Source of the DNA: Orthonyx spaldingii
Lineage: Eukaryota > Chordata > Aves > Passeriformes > Orthonychidae
DNA length: 64,000 nucleotides
Direction: 5' to 3'
NCBI GenBank assembly: GCA_013397795.1
Contig: VZTJ01004015.1
Location: forward strand, 4,094,183-4,158,182
The notes under the pieces are model-generated. The model did no database searches. It was not told where the DNA came from and saw nothing but the letters and a program-made list of their open reading frames with translations. Positions 11,126 through 23,600 of this stretch are shown one piece after another (position 1 is the first letter of the stretch; each line of letters opens with the position of its first letter). Both the position numbers and the translations under genes were made by a program.

Positions 11126-14100
11126 AATGTGGGTTTTTTCCTGAAGTCTAATTAGCAAATAAGTCTTCCCTGTGATTACTTCATGCTCACCAGCTTTGGG
11201 TTGGATGGATGTTATGCTATGACCTGAAGTGGTACACAGTTTCTCTCTTCATAAATGATTTTATACCTCCAGAAATTGATCTATAATTTACAGACTTTAT
11301 TCCCAGCTTTTAAGAAGAAACCATCAGCTTCATAGCAGAACAGTGGGACTGAGACCACACCGAGCTATCAGAAGTAATACAATAAGGTAATTCTTCAGGC
11401 ATAGCCTTCTGAGTTCTTAATCCCAAAATATTCTTATAAACTCATAGGAGGTGTGTGCAACTGACTTCAATTCTTGTCAATATGCTCCTGATCTTCCAGA
11501 TGACTCAGTGTGAGACAGCTACAATAGTGGTCACCGCTGTCTTGGAGAAACATGATCTGTACATAAAAAGCACAAATCTTTGCAGCTTGTGCTGACTTAC
11601 CAGCATCAGACATGGATTTGTTCTTGGGACATATGATGTGTTAGTCAGCAGATAAGCTACAACCAAAACATGTGGCGTGACAATCCAGTGGCAGTAAAAA
11701 TATGCTGCCATCCACTGGTCTGTTAATATACTGACTATATCCTATACTTCCCATTCCTATGTTTGCCAACAAGGGATTTCAGTTTCTGTATGGATGACTT
11801 ACCAGAATATTTTAACCTTGTTCTTCTCTCCAGCTTTAGGTACTCTTTACCATTCATCAGAGAGTTTGTTTGCTTCATTTGATATCTACCAAATACTTCT
11901 CTTTGCTTTCCTCATTTCTTTCCTTTTCCTCCTTAACATGACAGCCAGTGGTTTTCTGACCTTCAGCCTCCCTTTTAAGTCCACGTCTTCCTACTGCCAG
12001 CCCAGTACTTCCGTACACAGACTTTGTCTTCCTACGCCAGATCCTTCACTGCTGCTCTTACTTGTCTTTCAGAGAAGCAAGGAACTCACTCTTGTACCAG
12101 GAGATGACCTTCCCAGAGTGGAGGAGGATGACAGGCCAAAGAATTTCTCCTCCAGCATAACTGAGTTTTATGCTGGAGTCCCAGTGCTGTTTCTGCAATT
12201 TCTGACCTTTCGCAGTTTTGATTCTCAAGTATTTCCATGGAGGAGACTGGAAATAACCTTTTCTCTCAGTTTCCTCCTAGGTTCCTGATTTGCTGATTCC
12301 TATTTCACATACTAATCCGGCCTTGGATACTTATTCCCATAGTTTAAAGCATGCATAAGGTGTACATTCCTGCAATTCCCTATGTATAGACACATGTTGA
12401 GAGTCCTCCCTGATTCTGTTCCTGGGCTGCTGAGCCCTGATCCTACTCAATCTGCAGCTTTTAGCAAAAGCTAATTATCTACACTTCCTGACCTGTTGGC
12501 TGTGCTCTGTGCTGTTCTAAAGTGTGGAATTCACACTGTCCTGCCTTTATTCTTTCTCATTCTGTCCTTTAGATGATACTCAGGTTCTTGGCTCTACAGA
12601 CATGTTAGGAACATTTAACATTCTGGCATAAATGAGCTGGGCTTTGTGCTAAAAGAGGCAATTAGAGTGGGGAATAATTTCTTTTGGAAATTCTTAAGTT
12701 TCTATTTATTGGTGAGAGGGTTTTTTTCTCCAGTCTGCAGCTGTGGAAATTCATAGAGCTCAAAAGGTTATTTTGGTTTGTGGCAATTAACCACACAGAA
12801 TACAAGGTTGAAAGCTCCAGTTTAAAAAGGAAGTGATTCATTTTTACTTATAGCCAGGATAAGCACCCAGCACTTCATGAAAGGCATTCACTCAGACTTA
12901 TGTAAGAATTATTTAATCTTATATAATGCTCTTGTTGTGCCAAATCTTGAGAGTTAATGAAAGGACAAATAAAAGCAGCAAGCATGCATGACTGAGTTGG
13001 AACACGAACTGTCCATCTACTACTCCTATCTTTTAAGAAGGAAAAAGCAATCTTTTTGCAGGAGAGAATATCTGTGCTTTTTAAGAAAAAAGTGTGTTGT
13101 ACACTCCATTTTACACATATATATATAGTATGTAGAGGAACTTGAAGCACACTGTACAAGCTACTTAGAAGGGTTTCCTGGGTACTTGCTCAGTCATAGA
13201 TTCCCGTAATGTGAACCTGAATAACATGATTGTAGCAAGTAAAAATCTATTTCAGACCTAAGGGAAACCTTCCAACAGACATTAAAATCATGGGGAAAAG
13301 CAAGTATTCCACTCTGTATTTGTTTTATCATTTCAGCACACAGACAGAACAAGAACAGAGAACCAACTTAATAAAAAGCACACACCAAAAAATTGTGTTC
13401 AGAAACCTGAGCACCTACTGAGAGTGTCTCTGGTTTTGAACTTGAGCTTTCAGAAGCAGAATATATCTTCTGGTGTTCAGCCAGGGAGATTAGACACCAC
13501 ACCTCACAAAAAAGAAAGAAAAAAAATGCTTTAGGTGTCATACTACTTCAATAGCATGGATGCTGGATTGTAAGAGCTGCAGTAGAATTTCTCTACATTC
13601 TAACCATAAAGGTAAGCAGGCTCAAATCTAACAAGATGGTTTTTGAGAGTGCCTTGCGAGGAACACTGTCATTTGCTGGTTCTTGGAGTGTGTAAGGAAG
13701 GTCAGACAAAGCATTAAATTTTCTATGCTAGGGATGCTTTGGCTACTTACAGCAAATGGACTTTGAAATTTGTTAAGTGTGCCTGAGAAGAGTCCATCAA
13801 ATGCTAAAACAAAGAGCATTCATATAAAAAACAGCTAAAGAAAACTTCCTGAACTTGTGTGATTTTCCTTAAGTTGTTAACTGTTAATGCCCAACACAAT
13901 TACTCTGAAAAAAATTTGCTGTGGTGTCTAAGACGAAGAGCCCAAGAGAGAAGATAGCCAAGGAGACAGAACAGCCAGCCTGCTGCTGTGTTACTGAACA
14001 CTGTGGTTCAGAACACCAGCTTCACTCCCAAATGCACTGTTATAAACAGTCTAAGTAGAAGGTAGTGGAGAATATTCTCAGTAACTTTTTCCTTATCACT

Positions 14101-14183
14101 GGTCATGAAGGATGGACACAAGGCAGTGCATTATGAAATTACTCACCTAGTGAGCTCCGACAGGAGACAGACTACAGAAGTGA
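11126..14183. other. Intergenic region, first part
   Basis: AT-rich intergenic DNA after SELENOF. The longest open frame (11794-12288, plus strand) has no recognised domain and is judged chance. No conserved exon, RNA gene or clear repeat was recognised. Confidence 0.6.
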
Positions 14184-14540
14184 TCAGCATATTCTGGTAT
14201 TTATTGATTTAAACTGGAACCATGGCACCAGGTGAACACAGACTGTCTCAAAGAGTACCTGATTATCTGTTATGTTTTGAAACAGGCCTCCTTCATCTTC
14301 AGGAATCCCCATCAGCTTTGTTGCTGTCCAAGAAATAAGGTATCTAATGACATGTTTCGGTTGCCCCTCATACTGTGAAGGCCTGACATCAGCACGTGTG
14401 TCCACCAATGTGCAAGTTAAAGTGTCGAAACTCAGACATGGAAGAGTTCTCTCAGCACTCCCTACTACTAAGGCAACCATGATCAAAAGAGTTGACCAGC
14501 ATTTACTCTTGCATCGAGCAAGCACTTCTTTTGAGTCCAT
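14184..14540 (-). CDS. Orphan open reading frame with signal-peptide-like start (uncertain)
   Basis: A 118-codon minus-strand frame starts at an ATG at 14538-14540 in a good Kozak context (A at -3, G at +4). The residues after it are MDSKEVLARCKSKCW, then a hydrophobic run STLLIMVALVVGSA, which looks like an uncleaved or cleaved signal sequence. Several cysteines and one NIT glycosylation sequon follow. A donor-like CAG/GTACTC lies within it, just after the codons for NITDNQ, so it could be one exon of a spliced gene. The frame is open 23 codons further upstream, to 14609. I do not recognise the family. It stands alone between SELENOF and SH3GLB1 with no partner exon found. It may be a decayed gene, a fragment of a mobile element, or chance. 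Confidence 0.25.
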   Translation of the reverse strand: MDSKEVLARCKSKCWSTLLIMVALVVGSAERTLPCLSFDTLTCTLVDTRADVRPSQYEGQPKHVIRYLISWTATKLMGIPEDEGGLFQNITDNQVLFETVCVHLVPWFQFKSINTRIC

Positions 14541-14609
14541 TTTTCTGCAGTCTGGCTGTGTCATCAAGCTGTCATGGCTTAAACCTAGCTGGCAGCTAAA
14601 GTACCACAC

Positions 14610-17600
14610 GGCCCCCTGCTCACTCCCTTTTCACAGTGGGATGGGGAGGAGAATCAGGAAAGATACTGGAGGATGTTCTCTTGACAATGATCTTTTGAGG
14701 CTGGATTTAACTAGGTTATTAGGCGCCTTTCTGACTCCCCTTAAAAATTAAAGTGACACTTGTAGGACAGACTAAAGCATTCCTCGTCTTAAATATGGGC
14801 ACCGTAAAATTTCTACTTTTCTCTGTTGCAGAATGTATGTAATTTCAAGGCAGGATGTCTGTCAAACCTATCTCTTGGCTACTGTTCCTGACTGGGCTGG
14901 AAATTCAATGGGCAAACAAAGATTTTTGGTGTGGGAGGATAAGCAAAGAGCAGGATATTAGATAATATTTTTGCTCCACCTTTTCCCCCTGCATTCAATG
15001 ACCTGGTTTCTCAGTGCTACTCTATATTTTAGGCCACTTGACCCAGTTTTTGGAAAGCACTGATCTTTGATAAGGAAATGTCTTGATGACAAACACATCT
15101 TCAAGCAGCAGGTTTAGGTGGCTCATGGTGAAACACCTCAGAGCCCCTGTACTCAATGCAGACGAGCTCCAACCTGTGGAGTTTCCAGTCAGACTCTGAT
15201 TTCTAATACTGCCAGGTTGCTTTCTCCCCTCCTGGGTCTGACAGCAGAGCTGTAATAAGGTTACAAACCACAGCTCCCCTCCAGTCTCAGTTATAAGGAA
15301 ACACCCACGTCCATGCTGCAGCCGTGCTCAGCCTGGCGTGCCCCAACCAAAGCAGCTGCGTCTCCAGAGTGGAGTCTTGCTAATGCTTCATTAGATTATC
15401 TGCATCAGTCACAGAGTATCAAGTTTTATGACCTGTGACTTCCAAACTGCAGGGCCCCCCACACCACACGCCTCCCTGGGAGCCTGGCCAGGCTTTCCCC
15501 ACACAGGACACTGGGTGGAGGGGCACTGCATGCAGCAAGACCCAAGTGCCATGGCCAAGTGCCACCTTCGACCTTGCCATGAGGTTGCTGAAGGGACTGT
15601 GACAAAAAAGATCCACAATCTGATTTTCCCAGTTGCATGGAGTAGTCAGAGGTGTGTCACCAGCCATGAGACATTCTTCCCATGACCCCCCAGCTCAGCC
15701 TGGACCTTGAACCCCACAGCAGCAGCTCCCTCTGGAGCTGGCATTGGTTCCTCATTCCTGTCACACCAGAGGCCACAGCCCACCAGAACAGCAAATGCAG
15801 AGAAACTAAACCAAAACAGAGCTTTTACTTCTTAATACTGGTGGCAAAGATTCAGGTTTCCTGAAGAAAAGCATGGCAGTTGTCACCAGCCCTCAAAACA
15901 GATTTGTCAGGCCAAGAAATAAGCCTTCCAGATCGTTTCTGCATCACTGGAACAAAAGGCAGATCCTGCCATCAGCCAATGCACTTAGTGCTGTCAAACA
16001 AACCCGGGGACATGTGACCCCCACCTGAGGAGGCTGTAGGTGTGAAGGGAGGGCACAGCTGTTCTCCACACTCCGCTGCCCACAGACATCCTGGCTGCCC
16101 CTGCTCCTGCCTCAGCACCCACCACTGCAGAGAGGGACTGGTCTCCACTGCAGCAGAAGGTGGGAACCTGTGTCAGGATTGCACTGAAGTGTTTTGCTAA
16201 GGGGATCTGAGAGACAGAATCATGTCAGAAAGCAGGTGTAAGAGTGGGCTTTTCTTACTTTATATCTTTTAAATAAAAAAAAAGGTAAGTCTAAAGGGAC
16301 ACTGAATTTGCTTGTCCTAAGTTCACAGCTCCAGCTGTAGCCTCCCGGCTCACTCTTTTCCTAGTTTACTGACAGATTCTTCACTATTAAACTATTTTAT
16401 TGTCATTTGTCACTGTAATGGCTAGGGATTGCCATAAAATATTTCTGTGTAAGTGAAACACAGCCCTGCGCCTAACATGAGCAATGCTGCTGTTCACTAT
16501 TCATGCAGGTGGAATGCACCATTCAAGCACTGGAAGGCCACAGAATTTAATCATACTAGGAGCATTTGTTACCCTATTTCTCATCTTTTCTGGGAGTGTG
16601 CCCCAGCCATGTCCTGCTCAGAACGGAAATGTGGTGACAAGGACTGACCCTGCTCTGAGAAAAATGCCTCTGCTTATCACACACAGGCAGTGCAGGGGCT
16701 TTGCTCTCACAGGTTCTCTGAGCCTGACTGTGTTTGGTTTTAAGTTAAGATACATGTAGTCATATCTCACTTTCTTTTTAACATAGTTATTCATTTAAAA
16801 TGTAAGGAATTCAACAAGGAATATCACTTACACACTGTAAATCTGTATTCAGTGAGAAATTTTACCCCAGTTTAATTTTGCATCTTTGGTTATACAAAAT
16901 CAGAGCGACAGCATCACTTCATCATCAATTCACCCCATGTGGAGCACTAAGTGTGAACCCGGAAGAGAGAAAAGGCTCATGTGAACCATGAAGATCACAC
17001 GTGTGACAGATACCACATCTGCCCCACAGCAGCACCACTGCAGACATCTTCCATGGGTTATTGTAATGGCAGTGGTGGTGTATAAACTCTGCATTGAAAC
17101 AGCCACTGAAAAACTCTGGATGAACTGCTGTGGCAAAGAGTTTTCATGGGATCTAAAGTTCACCACCCAGGTAAGAATTGTCATTAGCAGACAAATTCTA
17201 CATATAGACAGGCCCTGCAGTGAAGCGTCTGAGTGACAAGGGAGTGACAAGTTCCCTGTTATTAACCTCCCCTTATTCAGGTACTGAGGAACACCTGGAA
17301 GTCTCACCACAATGGACAAGGCTCCATGTGGCATGAGAGCACAGTATGAAGATGCTGGAAAGTTAAGTGGGTTTTTAGTGTGTTAGTTGTGCTAATCATC
17401 TTTGAGGAGAAGGGAGGCTCTTTGCCTATGTGCAGAAGGCCAATGCTTGTGAGACAAGCAGAAGTTGTGATTTTGCTTAAAGCAGCATCATTACAAGAAT
17501 GACTTAAAAACTCAGGTGAAAACCTCCAGCCAAGCTCAGAAAGCTGTGAGACTTTCTGAAGAGTTTCCATTGCTTTGGTGTCACTGACCTCCTGTCCACA

Positions 17601-20600
17601 CAAGCACGGCACAGAGGGAGACATGTACAGAGCAAAAGAGCTGGTGCTGAAAATCCAACATTATAGGACAGCACGTTCCAGGCATGTTCCTAGGAAACAT
17701 CTCTCACTTTCATTTCACAGTAAAGGAATCTGGACCACATACTCTTAGAACACAATGACACAAACCAGAGCACACTAAGCAAGGACAAGTGTGAGGTTCA
17801 CATCAACAGCACACTCCCATCGTGAACCAAAACACTAATGCATGCAAACTGCCTCACAGTCCAAGACTCCCTTCCTGAGCACAGCCATTTGACAAAGAAT
17901 CTTGCCTGATCCCTTCAGATATACATTTATGGATGGACACAATTGTTCAGGAGCCTACTGCGAGGCTTTAAAAAGCATATTTAGCACATTTGTTTCTAAT
18001 ATTTGCTGCAGGATTGATTGGATGACAAACAACTACAGTAATTGCCATTGAGACAGACTCAGCACTTGGCAGCAGGGCCAGAGTGGCTAAAATAACACTG
18101 TTCTCCACTTTCTTTTCCCCAGATGGTAACTGCTGCAAGGCAACTAGCATTTAATTCCACCTTACAAATATACATAATTGGATGTACAAACCATCCCACT
18201 CACACAGGCACATTTAAAAGGTCTGCTGGACTCAGACTCGTAATGCTGTCCCTTGCAAGTACAAAGAACAGAGACATCAGCATGCTTTTAAACTACAGCA
18301 AATAAAGGTTAAATTCAAAATCCACAGTATTTTGCATAAATTGAGAGCAGTTGGGTGGAGTACAGACACTAATGCCACTGCTCCAGTCCTCTGCAGCCAG
18401 AGAAGCAATACGGCCAGAAAAGGGGCTGTTGGGCCAGAAAGCATCTGGCAATGTGAGGTCCAGGGAGAGCTGCTGTCTGTGCAAGTCTCATACACAGTGA
18501 TCAAAGTCTCTGTGAGAATTAAATGAAGCTTCCTGCACACCTGCTCAGTATCCACTTGGCCAGCCAACTCTACAATGCTTTAAAGACAGCAAGCTGCCAA
18601 TCTAACCCACCTATCCAAGAACTCACACACTGCCAGCCTCCCCTCGTTTCTAGACTTTAACAGTTTCCTTATTTATGCCAAATTTAGCTGAACGCCATTT
18701 ATCCTTAGGCATGTATTTAAATTATATAACAAAAAAAAAAAAAAAAAAAAAGAGGAAAAAGATGTGTGATCTACCCTTTTTTCAGAATTAACATAATTAT
18801 TGAAAAGTTTTATATCTCCAAACCTCTCAGCATACTAACGAACACATGCTACCTAATGGCCCTAGCTGGGATTGCAGCTGGAACCATGGGGTTTCCGATG
18901 CACACTGTCAGCTGGAGTTTGGATTCTGGTTCTTTAATTTCCCACCACCTGTAGCCTCACAAACTCTTAACTTCTTGCTCACAAATACTGGCAGTGTTTG
19001 AGCCTGTCTGGGAAGCTGGAGGGAAGAAGAATCTGCTCATCTAAGAAAAGGTCTCCTGTGGCACATATGGGGCAGGGAAACCCCAGGCTGTGGTGGTGAG
19101 CAGTGCAGCAGCTCTGGGGGAGGCAGGACTGGCCTTTCAGGCTTTCACAGCTGCAAACTGGAGTTTGTGTGAGCTCAGCCAAGTGTGACTTGCAAAAGCC
19201 CCAGGGTAGCTATGGTAACTTTACCTGATGCACCACAGTCACTATCCTGCTTTGGAGTGAAATACTCTCGCCTCCCTAAGTATCTTAATATTAAAATCTA
19301 CAGATCTAAAAAAGATAGAAAGCTTTGGATTGACAAGGAAAAGAAAATCCTTATTAAGTTGACACCAGCAGTGAGTCTATTAGCATAGGGCAAAATTATG
19401 TCTGTTCTGATCCAGGTTGGATTCTGTCTACTTCTGTATTCCCTTGAGGGGCTGCAAGACCTTCTCACAACTGGTGCTGAACAAAACAACAGAGCAAAAT
19501 GAAAGTTTATGAAAATTATAAAGTAATATCAGGGTCTCTTTTCATTCCAACAAGCGTGAAAGAATTCTAGCTAACGTAATTTTTTCTACTTGCTATTAAT
19601 ACAAAATGTGAGCAGGGCCCTTGAGAGGTCACATCCGAGCCAACCTCTATAGGAGGATATGATTAAGGCACAAGCCATCAGGAAAGAGTAGCCTCAGTCA
19701 CCAGATCACTGAGATGATGAATCATCCCCCATTTCCAGGCTGCACATTCTCCCAGGTGAACAGAGGCAATGACACTCACCTTTGTAAGGGAACTTTATGA
19801 TCAGCATTATGGAGGCATTAAACTGAAAATAATGAACAGCTTCTCTGCACAGGGAACAGGATTAGAAACCTAGAAATTCTCCTAGATGCTTAATATTCTC
19901 AATGGAGAAACATCAATGCTTTTCCCATTGGATGGTGTATAAAGGTTGACATGCGGAAACATGAAATTAAGCCTCAGTGACAAGTGCCCTTCCCTTTTGC
20001 AAAGATACATAAAATATAACTCCCCAAAATCTCCAAAAAGGGGATTTGAACATTTTCAAGACTTCTAACATACAAAACCTCCCTGGTTTTGTGACTCCCA
20101 ACATATACAAATATGTTGAGCATCTAAAATTAAAGGCAATTTAATTCAGAAGTAAAACTGGAAGATTTCTTGATTCAAATGTTTCTCTGTTTGAAGAAAC
20201 AATTTCCTTTCTCATTATTCCATTTCCAGTCTTTTTACTTCTGTCTATTACTGTGTAAAGACATTTTAAAGCTTTAATTCATTTTGCAATTCCAAATAGC
20301 TTTCCTTAATTGCTCATGTCAAACATCTATTTCATGTTTTAAAAAAATTTATAAAACAATTCTGTGCTGTCAGTAGGAAAAAGTTCAGATTATTAATTGC
20401 ATGCAAGCTCCCCATGCTAATGTATTTCCTGTCATTCACTTCTGGCAGGAAACTATGTTAAAAAGGCATAACATTCATACAGTAGTTCAGTATTTGCATT
20501 CATGGTACATTTTCTTGCTGTTCCCTCAGCGAAGGTACAGAATTCATCAAATCACCCAGCTTGGAAGGGTTTCTCACCACCAGATGCCACACTGAATGCT

Positions 20601-23600
20601 CCATGTCACGGCTCAATGGTAAGGGCAGCAGCACTGAAGACAACTGAGGCTGTCTGTCAGCTTGACTGATGTTCTTTGCATCTTCACCAAACACAAATTT
20701 GCACGGCCAAACTAACAAGCTTGCAATGTACTGCCTTGTACTTCCATTAATAGCCGTGTGATTAATTGGTTACAGCCCATTATATTAGAACAAACACAGC
20801 TAGGAATTCTGCTTAAAGAAAATGAATCAGGCTTGGGCTGCAGGCCGAGTTTAGCAAGGATTTTCAGCAATTCATAAATTGTTAAGGTGAATGAAATGGA
20901 AGAAAAAAACTAAAACAGCTTCAAGGAGGTCTGAGATACAGGGATTCAACACCAGTCTCACAGGACTCAGTAGGCTATGAGCCTAAATAAATACATACCT
21001 TTGGCAGTCCATGGAAAATATGGCAGTCTAATTCTGCAGTCCTTGTTTAGACAGCACTTGCAGCCACAGTGCCAGAGAGGCAGTGACTAATTTCCCATCA
21101 TCTCTTATAGGGTACAAGCTCTCACAGGAGTTCTTGTTACACAAGATGCCAGAACTCAGTTTATTTATGGCTTATGGGACTTTGATAGCCCTATTCCCTT
21201 TCCCAGCAGTATTTATTTCAGACCAGATGACTACCTGTCCCTCTGTAAGACCAGTTTTGAATTGGGATAGGGGAAGCCACAAACATAACTACTGATAATG
21301 CATTTAAATACTAAATCCTTTTGCTCTAATGTGGAGTTGCATGGTTAGGTGGAGACACTCCACATATTCTGAAAGAGGTATTAAAAGGCAGCATGTTGCA
21401 CTGCAGAATTTCACACAGCTTCACTACCTTCCATTGACAATTTCAGTCTACATTTTGGGGAACATAAAATCTGTTTCCTTTTATGCTCAAGTATTTTGTA
21501 CTGAATACAAATAGGAACATTTATGCCTGTTCATTCTAGGTGGAAGCATAAAAATTACTAACAGTGCTCCTGCCAGAAATTTGAGTCAGAGAAGTAATAT
21601 GATGTCTATTGAATAAAGAACATTTGCTTCATAAGCCTTTCATATTTGTGGATTGTCATGCACTGAAATGGTGAATTCTTGGGCCTTCTAAAATGCAAGC
21701 AGGAAGAAGTAGTCTGTTGCTGTTCCCCTACAACTTCACAGGACTGCAGTACCCCAGACCAAAGATCTATTTCAGAAATACAATGTCAGTTTTTAAGCCC
21801 TCACAGCTTTCAAAGTAGGATGAGGAACAGTTTAGCTATTCCAATCACTACTGATGGTATTATGTCCTAAAATTTTTTACAGTGAATAATACCTTTGATT
21901 CTGAAATCCCAGACAAGGTGTGTGCATGCTACAGGCATAGCCAGCACAAGTCCTAACAAGTTTTGTATTTGTTCTTATGTTTTCTGAGTTGCAACATATT
22001 CTTGGTATGTTCTAACAATCAGAAAGCCCATCTCAGCTCCTTGTAAAATCTGAAGCACCCACATCTTTACTGTACAAAATACAGATGAGGCCAATCCTGC
22101 CTAATTTGTTTTCCTAAGTCATCATATATAAATCCCAGGCTATGATGTTACATGGATGAGTAAAGACAGACTATCAGTAGGCTACCAGGCCTGTTCAGCC
22201 CTCACCAAAGCTCACAGGAGCCCTTTAATCTACAGTAAAGTAAGTCTGAAATAATTTTTCCTCCAGGTTTGACCTACTGACCTGTATCCATATAGGAGAC
22301 TATATCCTGCACTAGTGGAACATTTCATACACACTGCAAGGAAGAAATGTATCAGTCCCATATCTCTGAGTGGTGTATGTGCCCTCTGTAAAAAAACAAC
22401 AGCAGACTGTACTCAGGCTTTCTTCCAGTGCTGCACTCTTTAGGAACTACCAATTCCTGCCTTCTGGAGCTACTTATTTACTCCTAAATAATTGAGTTCA
22501 TTTTTGGGGCGAAGTATTCTGAAAGCCTTGATGACCAGTTTCACAGCAAGAGTCAGCCCTGGGAATAAGCTAAAAAAAGGAAGGCAAACAAAACAAAATA
22601 CAAATTCAAGGCATCTCTATATTCTGTGCCACCAGACACAAAGAAAATCAGGAGATTTATTTTAAGACAAATGAGATAGTGTTGTCAGACTAATTCCTAG
22701 TAACCGAGACGTTGGCCACCACTAATCTAAAAGCATGCCACTAATTTGGTTTTGTTCAATATATTATGTCTTAAATGTATCTTCCAGTGATGACTGGCAT
22801 TATGCTATTAAAGGTTCTACACAAAGGAGAGTTCTTGTCACATTAAACCTTAAACTTTAGCATGGTATCTTAATATTGGAAGGTACAGTGACTCCTGAAA
22901 AAGCCAAAACCCTCACAAAGCAATCTACATCCCCAGTGGATTCTGCTGGGGTAGAATGGTACCTTCATAGTGCCTTGTATTTAGTAGCACTGGGTAATTA
23001 CTGGTACTTGTTGGAGTCAGCAGAAATTCTCAAATGCCTGTGCTTGAAAGGCAGTATCATTATGCCTTTGTGGTGTTATCAATTCAAAAAGCCAGACGGA
23101 CAGACTGCTGACAGCACAAACTTGTTGCAGAAACCAAGCAATAAAGACCATAATTTTCTGACAAAAGTAGCTACGTATGTTGTACTTCCGATACTTATTT
23201 TGTGGCATGAGTGATTGAGACAATAGTAAAAAGCACTGTCATGGAATATTAAAATGATAATTGATCTTACAAGTGGCTCTATGTATGCACTGGTGCAATT
23301 ATTAAGGATGAACAAAAACCATTTGTCAAACTCCCAGACTGAACTTTGACGAAGCTGCTTGGTAGAAAGCATTCTTTTAGGAGACTGGAAAGCCCAGATA
23401 TAATATATGGAACCCCACACTCTACACAGATACACCCAAGTTGCCTGCAGTACACTGACTCTTGTATTGTTAGTTATTTTGAAACACTATAGAGGCAAAT
23501 GAACTATTTTTCTATATATTATCACACCTACACTCCTAGAATATACCTCAGGTCACTCTTGCACAATTTTTCAAGAATTGAGTTCAGATCCCAGAGGCCA

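Noticed and set aside
11794..12288. 164-codon plus-strand ORF
   Set aside because: No recognised domain, no consistent splice sites and an unremarkable start. Treated as chance.
15409..15864. Cluster of 60-85-codon ORFs on both strands
   Set aside because: Mutually overlapping frames in a GC-richer block, with no domain or splice evidence.
19611..19665. Segment resembling the CR1 phrase around GAGGTCA...CCAACCTC
   Set aside because: Too short and diverged to call a CR1 fragment without a repeat-library search.
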